From Hallerella sp963656065 (GTDB taxonomy: Bacteria > Fibrobacterota > Fibrobacteria > Fibrobacterales > Fibrobacteraceae), in the NCBI GenBank assembly GCA_963656065.1, contig CAVKGV010000001.1:337207-401206 (forward strand): a stretch of DNA of 64,000 nt. The letters run 5' to 3'. A model generated the notes under the pieces. That model was not told where the DNA came from. It searched no databases and worked only from the letters and a program-made list of their open reading frames with translations. How positions within the stretch are numbered: position 1 is the first letter of the stretch; every line of letters starts with the position of its first letter. The position numbers and the translations under genes were made by a program. Positions 16,400 to 24,125 of the stretch are shown piece after piece.

Positions 16400-17824
16400 A
16401 TGAACATGCACTTCCATTTGAAATCCAAGTTCGGCGTCTTGCTGTTCGCCACACTCACGGCTAGCGTCTTTGCGCAGCAGACCGACTGGAGCGGCAAGAA
16501 CATCGACGTTTCCCTCCGCGACAAGCGAATCGATGGCTTCAATTTTGAAAACGCCAAAGCGGTCAAGAACGTGACCAACTTCCAGCGAGCGAACGCGACC
16601 GCGCAACCGGTTTCCTTCCGCGGGGCGAACCTGCGTGAAGTCGGATTCCAGAACGCCGTGATGAACAACCCGGATTTCCGCGAAGCCAACCTGGAAAATG
16701 CGATTCTTTCGGGTGCTGACCTGCGCGGATCCGATTTCAAGGAAGCAAACCTGAAGGGGGCGAACCTCTACCGTGCGACCCTTCTCGATTCAAGATTCCC
16801 CAAGGCAAACCTCGAAAACGCCCGTCTCGACGCGATGAAAGTCTCGGACCAGGCCGACTTTTCAAAGGCGAACCTCAAGAACGCCTCGTTTATCGATGTT
16901 GACCTGACGCAAGCGGATTTCAGCGACGCCGATCTCACCAACACGAACTTCTCCCGTTCCCTGATGGGTGCCGCGAACCTTTCGGACGCAACCATTGTGA
17001 AAACGGATTTCACGGCGTGCAACCTTATCAATGCAGACTTTAGCGGCGTAGAACTCCGCGACGTGAACTTCACCAAGGCGGGTCTTTCCAAGGCGGACTT
17101 CGGTGGAACCAAGTTCATCAACGTGAACATGCAGAGCGCAGACCTTTCCCTCACGAACTTCAACGACGTTGACCTGTCCAAGGTCCAGCTGCAAAAAGCT
17201 TCCTTTGCGCAATCCACCGTCAAGAACATGAAATTCAGCGGACAGGATCTTTCCGGGGTCGTCTTTGACAAGGGAACCGTCACGAAGAGCGAATTTGAAA
17301 AGGCCAAGATGAACAAGGCCTCGTTCTTTGACGGCGAAGCGAGCAAGAGCATCTTCCGCGGCGCCATCATGCAGAAGGCGATTTTCGACGGTACGTATGT
17401 GTTCAAGGATATCTTCGACAATGCCGACCTGACAAAGGCGAACTTTTCGAACTCCACGATCAACCGCACAAGCTTCGACCTTGCCAATCTGACCGGGGCG
17501 AATTTCTCCGGTGCGAAGCTTGAAAAGGTCACGTTCCTGAACGCCAACATGCAGAACGCGAAGTTCGATGCGGACACCAAGATGGAAGACGTCGATTTCT
17601 CCGGTGCGGACCTTTCCAACGCCCACATCGAAAAGTTCACGGCGAAGAAAGTCATCTATGACGCCAAGACCAAGTTCCCGGCCGGTTTCGAACCGCGGCA
17701 ATACGGTTTCACCAAGCTCGGCGAAAAGGCAGCGAGCGTCACCGTGGAAAAGTCCGCGACGCCGGACCAGCCGAAAAAGAAGAAAAAGCGCAAAAAGACC
17801 GCTGACGAAGCCGCCGGCATCTAG
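16400..17824 (+). CDS. Exported pentapeptide-repeat protein
   Basis: 474 residues. A signal peptide (MHFHLKSKFGVLLFATLTAS...FAQ) is followed by an almost unbroken run of A(D/N)LxX / AxFxx pentapeptides from about residue 45 to 430, some seventy or more units, which should fold as a long right-handed quadrilateral beta helix. A Lys-rich tail (KKKKKRKK) ends it. Pentapeptide proteins are usually cytosolic DNA mimics or of unknown role; a secreted one this long is less usual and may be structural or act at the cell surface. AAAGGA precedes the start; a terminator follows. Confidence 0.9.
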   Translation: MNMHFHLKSKFGVLLFATLTASVFAQQTDWSGKNIDVSLRDKRIDGFNFENAKAVKNVTNFQRANATAQPVSFRGANLREVGFQNAVMNNPDFREANLENAILSGADLRGSDFKEANLKGANLYRATLLDSRFPKANLENARLDAMKVSDQADFSKANLKNASFIDVDLTQADFSDADLTNTNFSRSLMGAANLSDATIVKTDFTACNLINADFSGVELRDVNFTKAGLSKADFGGTKFINVNMQSADLSLTNFNDVDLSKVQLQKASFAQSTVKNMKFSGQDLSGVVFDKGTVTKSEFEKAKMNKASFFDGEASKSIFRGAIMQKAIFDGTYVFKDIFDNADLTKANFSNSTINRTSFDLANLTGANFSGAKLEKVTFLNANMQNAKFDADTKMEDVDFSGADLSNAHIEKFTAKKVIYDAKTKFPAGFEPRQYGFTKLGEKAASVTVEKSATPDQPKKKKKRKKTADEAAGI

Positions 17825-17844
17825 ACGTTTTTTAATTTTTGACA

Positions 17845-17882
17845 AAAGCTGTCACTTTTTCAAGGTGGCGGCTTTTTATTTT
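17845..17882 (+). terminator. Terminator after the pentapeptide gene
   Basis: Eleven-pair stem (AAAGCTGTCAC with GTGGCGGCTTT, two G-U pairs), 9-nt loop, then TTATTTTT. Confidence 0.75.
17877..17882 (+). promoter_or_regulatory. TATTTT hexamer before radA
   Basis: Six nucleotides before the ATG at 17889. It sits inside the T-run of the upstream terminator, so it may double as a -10 element. Confidence 0.3.
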
Positions 17883-17888
17883 TAAACC

Positions 17889-19268
17889 ATGCCAAAAAGA
17901 GAAACCGAATTTGTCTGTTCCGAATGCGGCGAAGTCTCGCCGAAATGGGCGGGTAAATGCCCGCATTGCGGTTCCTGGAGTTCGCTCGTCGAACGCACCG
18001 TCGAGAACAAACTTTCGCACCGCGGTCTCGGGAAAAATTCACTTGATGCGGAAGGACTTTCCGGGATTCCGCGGAAAATTTCGGAAATCGAAACGACCGC
18101 GACGAAACGCCTGAGCACGGCCATTCCCGAATTTGACAGGACGCTCGGAGGCGGACTCGCCCCAGGCTCCTTCGTCCTCATCGGAGGCGACCCGGGTATC
18201 GGCAAATCGACACTCGTTCTGCAGACGCTTTCGACGATGTCCGCAGCCGGTGTCAAAGCCCTATATGTAAGCGGCGAGGAAAGCGCCGTCCAGGTCAAGT
18301 TGCGGAGCGAACGGCTCGGAGTCTCGGGCAGCGATCTGTGGCTTCTGTGCGAAACAAATCTCGACCGCATTCTCGAAAAGGCCAAAGCGATTCAACCCGA
18401 AATCCTGGTCATCGATTCCATCCAGACGATTTACAATGCGGACTTGCCGGGAACGCCGGGGAGCGTTTCTCAGCTCCGGGAATGCACTCTTTCGCTGATG
18501 GTTTTCGCAAAGAATACGGGATGTATCACCATTCTCATCGGGCACGTGACCAAGGACGGACAAATCGCCGGACCGCGGATTTTGGAGCACATGGTCGATA
18601 CGGTCGCTTATTTTGAAGGGGACCGCAACAATCAATATCGGATTTTGCGCGCCATCAAGAACCGTTTTGGAGCAACGGACGAGATAGGCGTTTTCGAAAT
18701 GACATCCAAGGGTCTCGAAAGCGTGAGCAATCCGAGCAAGATTTTTTTGGACGCGGCAAACAGGAACGCACCGGGAAGCGTCGTAAGCTGTACGATCGAA
18801 GGATCTCGCGCGATGCTGTTCGAAACCCAAGCTCTCGTAAACCAATCAAGCTACGCCGTAGCGCAACGCGTCGCAGCCGGAATCGACCCGAAGCGTCTCA
18901 CGATTATCCTCGCCCTGCTCGACAAGTTCGGAGGCATTCCGCTCGGAAATTCCGATGTCTTTGCAAGCATCGCCGGTGGTCTCAAAATTTCGGACACGGG
19001 AACCGACCTCGCGCTCGCGCTTGCGCTTGTCTGCAACCATCTAGGAATCGCCCTACCTCCACAAACAATCGTCATCGGCGAACTGGGGCTTTCGGGAGAA
19101 ATCCGCTCCGTGAGCCAGACGGATCTGCGCATCAAGGAAGCGGAGCGACTTGGATTTGAACGCATCATCCTGCCTGCAGCCGCCAAGGTTTCCAAATCGT
19201 CAAAGATTGAAATTATCCGGTTCGGGCGATTGGAAGAGGCCGTGGAATTTGTGCGGAACGGTCTGTAA
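17889..19268 (+). CDS. radA: DNA repair protein RadA
   Basis: Branch-migration ATPase that helps RecA in recombination. It has 459 residues: an N-terminal C4 zinc finger (FVCSECGEVSPKWAGKCPHCGSW in two CxxC pairs), Walker A GGDPGIGKST, LYVSGEES, the RadA-specific KNRFG motif, and a C-terminal Lon-protease-like P domain (LALALALVCNHLG, GELGLSGEIRSV). The catalytic Ser/Lys of Lon are absent, as usual for RadA. Confidence 0.97.
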   Translation: MPKRETEFVCSECGEVSPKWAGKCPHCGSWSSLVERTVENKLSHRGLGKNSLDAEGLSGIPRKISEIETTATKRLSTAIPEFDRTLGGGLAPGSFVLIGGDPGIGKSTLVLQTLSTMSAAGVKALYVSGEESAVQVKLRSERLGVSGSDLWLLCETNLDRILEKAKAIQPEILVIDSIQTIYNADLPGTPGSVSQLRECTLSLMVFAKNTGCITILIGHVTKDGQIAGPRILEHMVDTVAYFEGDRNNQYRILRAIKNRFGATDEIGVFEMTSKGLESVSNPSKIFLDAANRNAPGSVVSCTIEGSRAMLFETQALVNQSSYAVAQRVAAGIDPKRLTIILALLDKFGGIPLGNSDVFASIAGGLKISDTGTDLALALALVCNHLGIALPPQTIVIGELGLSGEIRSVSQTDLRIKEAERLGFERIILPAAAKVSKSSKIEIIRFGRLEEAVEFVRNGL

Positions 19269-19400
19269 GAGCCGATTGGGATGTAGGAACTTAACTTGGC
19301 GGATCATCCGGCAGCGGGGATGCGCCTTCCCGGCGGGGGGCAAGGTAGGGAGACCTTTCCGAGTTACGAAAGGCCAAGGCCCCCCTTCCTTGCAACCACC

Positions 19401-19430
19401 CTGTCATTCTGGAGCAGAGCGATAGGATCC
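19401..19430 (-). repeat. Inverted, shortened copy of the GATYCTATC/CCAGAATGACAG repeat
   Basis: Read on the minus strand: GATCCTATC, an 8-nt middle, CCAGAATGACAG. The middle is not palindromic in this copy. Confidence 0.7.
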
Positions 19431-19551
19431 ATGTCAGAGCTTGATGCTGAGAGTGAAGTGTGGAGAGTGGAATGCCGCAGACGTCTAGATTCTGGATTTC
19501 GGAACTTAAAGGTTCGCTACTCTAAGATCTAAGTTCTATCAACTAAGCCCT

Positions 19552-19588
19552 GATTCTATCACTCCCTTCGGGAGTTCCAGAATGACAG
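19552..19588 (+). repeat. Repeat unit 1 with palindromic core
   Basis: GATTCTATC, then a perfect hairpin ACTCCC-TTC-GGGAGT (19561-19575), then CCAGAATGACAG (19577-19588). Confidence 0.8.
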
Positions 19589-19595
19589 CGGAAGG

Positions 19596-19633
19596 GATTC
19601 TATCGGTTCCTTGGGAACCTCCCAGAATGACAG
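19596..19633 (+). repeat. Repeat unit 2 with a different palindromic core
   Basis: Same flanks, but the hairpin is GGTTCC-TTG-GGAACC (19605-19619). The stem sequence differs from unit 1 while base pairing is kept. Confidence 0.8.
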
Positions 19634-19722
19634 CAGACGAAAACGGTTCGTTTCGCAGACAACTCCACTTTCCACATTCAACACTCCACACTCAAAGCTT
19701 AAACGTCCGCGGTTCTAAGCAT

Positions 19723-20211
19723 TCATTCCCGTTCAAACACCTGGAAGAGGCAAGGGAAATCGTCCTTTTCCGATTTTTCGGTGCGTTCTTCGCGGAGCAG
19801 TTTCCAGTTTTCTCCAAGCGGAGGCATCTGGACATCTCCCTCGACATTCGAAAGGACGCGCGTCAAGTAGAGCCTTTGGGCGAAAGGCAAAGCCGCGGCA
19901 TAAATATTCGCGCCGCCGATGACAAAAAGCTCCGTTTCGCCCGATTTTTCAGCGAACCGGAATCCTGCGGAAAGGCTTCGCACGACAAGGCATCCCGGAG
20001 CGTCAAAATCCGGGTTTCGGGAAAGAACGATATTTGTACGGTTCGGCAGCGGACGTCCAATATCCTCGTAGTTTTTGCGTCCGAGCAGAATGCAATGCCC
20101 GGATGTAATCGCCTTGAATCGCTTCAAGTCCTGCGAAAGATGCCACGGCAAATGGCCATCCTTGCCGATGACATTGTTTTCCGAAACTGCGACAATGATG
20201 GAAACGAGCAT
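19723..20211 (-). CDS. folA: Dihydrofolate reductase
   Basis: Reduces dihydrofolate to tetrahydrofolate, closing the thymidylate cycle with ThyA. It has 162 residues with VSENNVIGKDGHLPWHLSQDLKRFK (two adjacent conserved blocks including the catalytic acidic residue D27-type position), GRKNYEDIGRPLP, VLSRNPDF and the cofactor motif FVIGGANIY. GGAG overlaps the stop of the preceding gene only 2 bp upstream, so the two are probably one transcript. ThyA lies 1.6 kb upstream on the same strand. Confidence 0.96.
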   Translation of the reverse strand: MLVSIIVAVSENNVIGKDGHLPWHLSQDLKRFKAITSGHCILLGRKNYEDIGRPLPNRTNIVLSRNPDFDAPGCLVVRSLSAGFRFAEKSGETELFVIGGANIYAAALPFAQRLYLTRVLSNVEGDVQMPPLGENWKLLREERTEKSEKDDFPCLFQVFERE

Positions 20212-20213
20212 TT

Positions 20214-21452
20214 TTACTCCACGTCGAACATTTTACCGGGCAGGACATGGCGACGCTTCGCTCCAAGAACTTCCAGGACAACCTTGCTTTCGCCGCCAGC
20301 AACCCGCGTTACAATCGTAACTTTTTTTAGCGTTCCCGGCAATTCGCTAGAAGCGTCCGAGTATTCGAACTCCGTCTCTGCGACAGCTCCGCTTACGGGA
20401 ACAGTCATCCGAACGATTCCAACGGGGTGCCGCCACTCCCCGCCGGAGGTTCGCTTGTAAACCGTACAATTATCGGGTGCATTGTAATCCTTCGACACGT
20501 CGCACTCCCACGCGATTTCCTCCTGGTAGTTGAAGTTCATGCGAATTTGGCGGAGGCGGTGAGGCATCAGGTCGTCCACCACGAACAAGTACTTTTCTAT
20601 CCAGTCATCAACCGCTATCGCGGGGACCTCGTAGCGCTCCACGTGGCGGACGGGGACGGATTTCTTCGCGAGCCTGCCGTCCGGCGTCAGCCCGTCCACG
20701 CGCTCCCAGCGGTCCACCTTCACCCCCATCTTCGACCAGTCCAACTCCGATTTGAAACGGAGAGGCGTAAGCGAGGACACTTTCTGTACTTTTTGCGTAG
20801 AAGTCAAATCGGCAGATTTCGAGAAAAGCCCCACGGCGCACTCCGCCGAGTCCCGGTCGCCGAGGTAGTAGCAGTTCCGGTTCAGCGCGGAGCCTTCGCG
20901 CGCAGCCGGATCCATCTTCGAAAGCGTGTCCAGAGTGTGGATGTCCCCCAGCAGGAGGTTCACGAACGGGCGCTCGTAGAGGAAGTCTTCCATCAGGTAG
21001 GGAACGATGGCCGTATCCCCGCCGGAAATGCGGGTGTAGGAGTTTTCCTTTCCGAGCCACTTTTCCAGATGCTTTCTGTAAAGCGGCATCATGTGCGATT
21101 CGGCGAGGTCATCGAATCCGGTCGCCACGACACCCCCAAGCACAGAAATGCCCATGGTCGACGAAAACGCCACGATGATTCCCGTCTTGGCTGCCTTGGC
21201 CGCGACCGGATTGATAAGTCCCAAAGTAAAATCGAGGGCGAGTACCGCCCCCGAAACGATTCCCATGGACGCCGCAAAATCGCCGTCGCCCCCTTCCGCC
21301 TGGACTGCCGCATTGAACTGCCTTTTTCGGACATCCACATTCCGGTCGTTTAAGACCGCGACATGTTTCCCCAACCCGGAGGATTCCGTAACGAGCGAAC
21401 TCCCCTGCTCCATGAGGGGTATCCCGACAATCCCTGCAATCCCCGCCGTCAA
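20214..21452 (-). CDS. Unassigned protein, probably the C-terminal remnant of a larger exported protein
   Basis: A frame of up to 412 residues, directly preceded by an in-frame TAA. The first possible start is TTG at 21452 and the first ATG is at 21413; neither has a ribosome-binding site. The N-terminal half has Ala/Gly-rich hydrophobic helices (SMGIVSGAVLALDFTLGLIN, GIIVAFSSTMGISVLGGVVA) with no signal peptide in front; the C-terminal half is a beta-rich domain with several cysteines, as expected of an exported protein. The lack of a proper start, the hydrophobic opening and the tandem repeats just upstream suggest 5' truncation. No family is recognised. It runs into folA. Confidence 0.5.
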   Translation of the reverse strand: MTAGIAGIVGIPLMEQGSSLVTESSGLGKHVAVLNDRNVDVRKRQFNAAVQAEGGDGDFAASMGIVSGAVLALDFTLGLINPVAAKAAKTGIIVAFSSTMGISVLGGVVATGFDDLAESHMMPLYRKHLEKWLGKENSYTRISGGDTAIVPYLMEDFLYERPFVNLLLGDIHTLDTLSKMDPAAREGSALNRNCYYLGDRDSAECAVGLFSKSADLTSTQKVQKVSSLTPLRFKSELDWSKMGVKVDRWERVDGLTPDGRLAKKSVPVRHVERYEVPAIAVDDWIEKYLFVVDDLMPHRLRQIRMNFNYQEEIAWECDVSKDYNAPDNCTVYKRTSGGEWRHPVGIVRMTVPVSGAVAETEFEYSDASSELPGTLKKVTIVTRVAGGESKVVLEVLGAKRRHVLPGKMFDVE

Positions 21453-21826
21453 TTACGTTAAACTCGTCGCTCCCGGCCTTGCGGACAGAAGCTATGTCAC
21501 CCGAAATATAAGCAAAAAAGGAAAAAAACTCGGCGTTTTTTCGGCTATTTTGCCGAAAATTTTATCAAAAAACGCCAAAGCGAGCCGTTTATCCTTGTAA
21601 ATTTGCTTCCAAAATCCAAAGCCCGCTGATTAACGAGCGTCAAAGCGCTCACTAAAAGCAAAGTACGCCGTTTGACAATGTGAATTTGCCCGCAAAACTC
21701 TATGTACGCCAATCGACGAGCATCGAAACGCCCGCTAAAAGCAAAGTACGCCGTTTGACAACGTGAATTTGCCCGCAAAACTCTATGTACGCCTATCAAC
21801 GAGCGTCGAAACGCCCGTCGCCAAAC
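21453..21826. other. 374-bp intergenic region containing an 83-bp tandem repeat
   Basis: Nothing gene-like. The half nearest thyA is the tandem repeat; the half nearest the 412-residue frame is AT-rich without a clear promoter. Confidence 0.6.
21634..21817 (+). repeat. 83-bp tandem repeat, two full copies and a partial third
   Basis: Copies begin with CGAGCRTC at 21634, 21717 and 21800, an exact period of 83 bp. Each carries AAAGCAAAGTACGCCG, TTTGACAAYGTGAATTTGCC and CGCAAAACTCTATGTACGCC. The period is not a multiple of three, so the repeat is unlikely to be coding. Copy 1 contains a GAGCG...CGCTC stem that the later copies do not keep. Confidence 0.85.
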
Positions 21827-22639
21827 TCACACGGCAATCGGCGCCTTGATGGCCGGCCACGGATCGTAATTTTCCAGTTCAAAGTCCTCGAAGCGGAACG
21901 CGAAAATGTCCTTGACCGCGGGATTTATCCGCATCGTCGGGAGCGCGCACGGCGCGCGCAAAAGCTGTTCCCTCGCCTGGTCGAAATGGTTTTTATACAG
22001 ATGCAGGTCCCCGAAAGTGTGTACAAATTCACCGGGTTCGAAATCGCAGACCTGGGCGACCATCATCGTGAGAAGCGCATACGACGCGATGTTGAACGGA
22101 ACGCCCAGAAAGGAATCCGCGCTGCGCTGGTACAGCTGGCAGCTGAGCTTCCTCTTTCCGCTCGCCCCAACGCCTCCCACGTAGAACTGGAAAAGGCAGT
22201 GGCACGGCGGAAGCGCCATCCGATCGACGTCCGCGACATTCCAGGCGCAGACGAGGTGACGACGCGAATCGGGATTTTTCTTCAGCCCGGATATCAGGTT
22301 CTGAATCTGGTCGATGTGCCCGCCGTCCGGCGTGGGCCAGCTCCGCCACTGGTAACCATACACGGGTCCCAGATTCCCGTCCTTGTCCGCCCATTCGTCC
22401 CAGATAGTCACCTTGTTATCGTGCAGGTAGCGGATATTCGTATCGCCTTTTAAAAACCACAGAAGCTCGTGGATGATGCTCCGCAAATGGAGCTTCTTCG
22501 TCGTCAGGCACGGAAAGCCCTTCGAAAGGTCGTAGCGGTTCTGCCTGCCGAAAACGGAACGCGTGCCGGTCCCCGTGCGGTCCGAGCGGTCCACGCCGTT
22601 GTCCAAAATGTCCTTGAGTAAATCGAGATACTGCTGCAT
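21827..22639 (-). CDS. thyA: Thymidylate synthase
   Basis: Converts dUMP to dTMP with methylene-tetrahydrofolate. It has 270 residues; the N-terminal RTGTGT phosphate loop, WFLKGDTN, YGYQWRSW, the catalytic Cys146 in ALPPCHCLFQ, QRSADSFLGVPFNIASYA and HTFGDLHLY are all present. A TAAATT hexamer lies 6 nt before the ATG with no ribosome-binding site. ThyA (not ThyX) together with the nearby folA is consistent with the classical pathway. Confidence 0.97.
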   Translation of the reverse strand: MQQYLDLLKDILDNGVDRSDRTGTGTRSVFGRQNRYDLSKGFPCLTTKKLHLRSIIHELLWFLKGDTNIRYLHDNKVTIWDEWADKDGNLGPVYGYQWRSWPTPDGGHIDQIQNLISGLKKNPDSRRHLVCAWNVADVDRMALPPCHCLFQFYVGGVGASGKRKLSCQLYQRSADSFLGVPFNIASYALLTMMVAQVCDFEPGEFVHTFGDLHLYKNHFDQAREQLLRAPCALPTMRINPAVKDIFAFRFEDFELENYDPWPAIKAPIAV

Positions 22640-22645
22640 GTGTGC

Positions 22646-22651
22646 AATTTA
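22646..22651 (-). promoter_or_regulatory. TAAATT hexamer before thyA
   Basis: Six nucleotides before the ATG at 22639, back to back with the plus-strand hexamer at 22653. Confidence 0.45.
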
Positions 22652-22652
22652 G

Positions 22653-22658
22653 TATTTT
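22653..22658 (+). promoter_or_regulatory. TATTTT hexamer before the mini-ORF/DUF4416 unit
   Basis: Seven nucleotides before an ATG at 22666; divergent from the thyA hexamer. Confidence 0.35.
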
Positions 22659-22665
22659 TGGGCGC

Positions 22666-22698
22666 ATGAATCGGCAACCGACAAGGCAGAGGTTTTGA
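22666..22698 (+). CDS. Possible 10-residue leader ORF
   Basis: MNRQPTRQRF, ending in a TGA that abuts the ATG of the next gene (TGAATG). It starts 7 nt after a -10-like hexamer and contains the AGAGG ribosome-binding site of the next gene. It may be chance or a translationally coupled leader. Confidence 0.25.
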   Translation: MNRQPTRQRF

Positions 22699-23265
22699 AT
22701 GGGAAAGGCGCACACACCGCCGCCGGTGAGGCTCGTCATGGGAATTCTCGCGAGGAGCCCCGAACTCATCGAACAGATCCGTCCGAGGCTCAGCGCGCTT
22801 TACGGCGAAGAGGCGGAAAGCCTTTCCGCATTTCCGTTCCGCTTCACCAACTACTACCGGGACGAAATCGGAGAAACTCCCGTCCGTGCGTTCGTCACTT
22901 ACAAGCGGCTGATCCCGCGGGAAGAAATCGTACCGATTAAATTGCAGACAAACGAACTGGAACTGTCCTTTGCAAAAGAATTCGGCACGGAAAATCTCCG
23001 CCCCGTGAATCTCGATCCGGGCTACATGACGCTCGGGCAATTTTTCCTCGCGACGACAAAAGATCAACGGCAACGCGTCTATGTCCGGGACGGCATCTAC
23101 GTGGAACCGACTCTCTATTTCCAGGACGGGCATTTTCACGCCTTCGACTGGACCTATCGCGACTACCAGAGCGAAGAATACATCCGTTTTCTAGAAAGCG
23201 TCCGCAAGGGACTTAAAGTCCAACTCGACGCTTCAAAACGCGAACAGTCTTCGTTTCGAGCCTAG
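22699..23265 (+). CDS. DUF4416 family protein
   Basis: 188 residues, close to the family norm. The conserved blocks are visible: VRLVMGILAR at the start, FRFTNYYRDEIG, a RPVNLDPGYMTLGQFFLATTK segment (two adjacent blocks) and HFHAFDWTYRDYQSEEY near the end. The family is widespread in anaerobes and has no established function. AGAGG precedes the ATG. Its 3' end overlaps the convergent gene by 4 bp. Confidence 0.85.
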   Translation: MGKAHTPPPVRLVMGILARSPELIEQIRPRLSALYGEEAESLSAFPFRFTNYYRDEIGETPVRAFVTYKRLIPREEIVPIKLQTNELELSFAKEFGTENLRPVNLDPGYMTLGQFFLATTKDQRQRVYVRDGIYVEPTLYFQDGHFHAFDWTYRDYQSEEYIRFLESVRKGLKVQLDASKREQSSFRA

Positions 23266-24125
23266 AACTTCCCCGCTTTCACACCGGACTTCCGGAATTC
23301 CGGTGTGAGGGCTTTGCAAGAAGAATCCTTCGGCAGCCGGACGAAAGCCTTTAATTCTTTGGTGAAAATTCCCGAAATTTCAAATCCGATGCGCCACGAA
23401 TTTCCGGCGGGACAGTCTTCCCACGGCTCGGCGTTCTCCGCGACCCATGCTCCGTTCCCGGAAGTTTTAAACACAAAATAATCAGAACTTTCCGGCTCGT
23501 AGCCGATCTGCTTCCAGGAACCGAGCTTTTTTGTCTTCGCAAAGTAGGCATTTTCCAAGCGGTAAAACCGGGCAGCTTCCCGTTCGAGTTGCGCGACCTT
23601 TTCCGGTGTCTTTCGAGCGGAATCCGTCCAATACAAACAGGCGGAAACAATGGCGATTGCGCACAAAGTAATCAAAATTCCGAAGAAGATTTTCCGGGGA
23701 ATTTTTGGAAAACTTTCCCCCGCTTCATTTTCCGAACATTCTTTGAAAAGATGCCATTTCACAAGGAGCGAAGCCGTTCGCACAGGCCAAAGAATTAGCG
23801 CAAGCCCTGCCAAGACAAATGCCACGCCCAAAGCCGCCGAAACCGGAACGGACGCAGAAAGCAAGGGCAAGAGAGTCTCTTTTGCGAAAAGGACTTTTTG
23901 CATCAAAAGCTTGTCCTCTTCAAACGAGTTCAGCGCGATTTTTCCGGTAAAGCTTTCGTAGCGGGCCGTCGCCATCCCGACGGTTTCCGAGGCGAAGCCA
24001 TCCGCAAAGGAAAGAATCACGCACAAAATAATCCAGAAAATCCCCAAAGCGAGAAAGCCCGCTCCGAAAAGACGCCCGGTCCGCTTTTTGGAAAGTCCCT
24101 GCGAAATCGTCACTTCTTTGCGCAC
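23262..24125 (-). CDS. Membrane protein with a pilin-like ectodomain, function unknown
   Basis: 287 residues from the GTG at 24125 (GGTGG 4 nt upstream); a GTG at 24113 forming a 4-bp overlap with the preceding stop is an alternative. Three hydrophobic segments (about 22-42, 92-115, 150-168) are followed by an extramembrane part with an aromatic and charged region beginning EREAARFYRLENAYFAKTKK, reminiscent of minor pseudopilins but without a prepilin peptidase site at the N terminus. Four cysteines sit in the last segment. It lies directly after the second Aas-like fusion. Confidence 0.65.
   Translation of the reverse strand: MRKEVTISQGLSKKRTGRLFGAGFLALGIFWIILCVILSFADGFASETVGMATARYESFTGKIALNSFEEDKLLMQKVLFAKETLLPLLSASVPVSAALGVAFVLAGLALILWPVRTASLLVKWHLFKECSENEAGESFPKIPRKIFFGILITLCAIAIVSACLYWTDSARKTPEKVAQLEREAARFYRLENAYFAKTKKLGSWKQIGYEPESSDYFVFKTSGNGAWVAENAEPWEDCPAGNSWRIGFEISGIFTKELKAFVRLPKDSSCKALTPEFRKSGVKAGKF

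Larger units (their letters stand above)
19269..19722. other. 454-bp intergenic region filled with short repeats
   Basis: No credible gene. It contains three copies of a GATYCTATC...CCAGAATGACAG element (listed separately) and a GTGGAGAGTGGAATG-type stretch at about 19460-19475 that recurs in inverted orientation near 19655-19697. The layout resembles a graveyard of intergenic repeats rather than a promoter. Confidence 0.6.

Noticed and set aside
16862..17845. A 327-codon minus-strand frame with a repetitive Val/Gly/Glu/Arg sequence
   Set aside because: It mirrors the repeated pentapeptides of the plus-strand gene; the apparent repeat is imposed by the other strand.
19269..19722. A small gene between radA and folA
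   Set aside because: Short frames there have no ribosome-binding sites and run across the repeat units.
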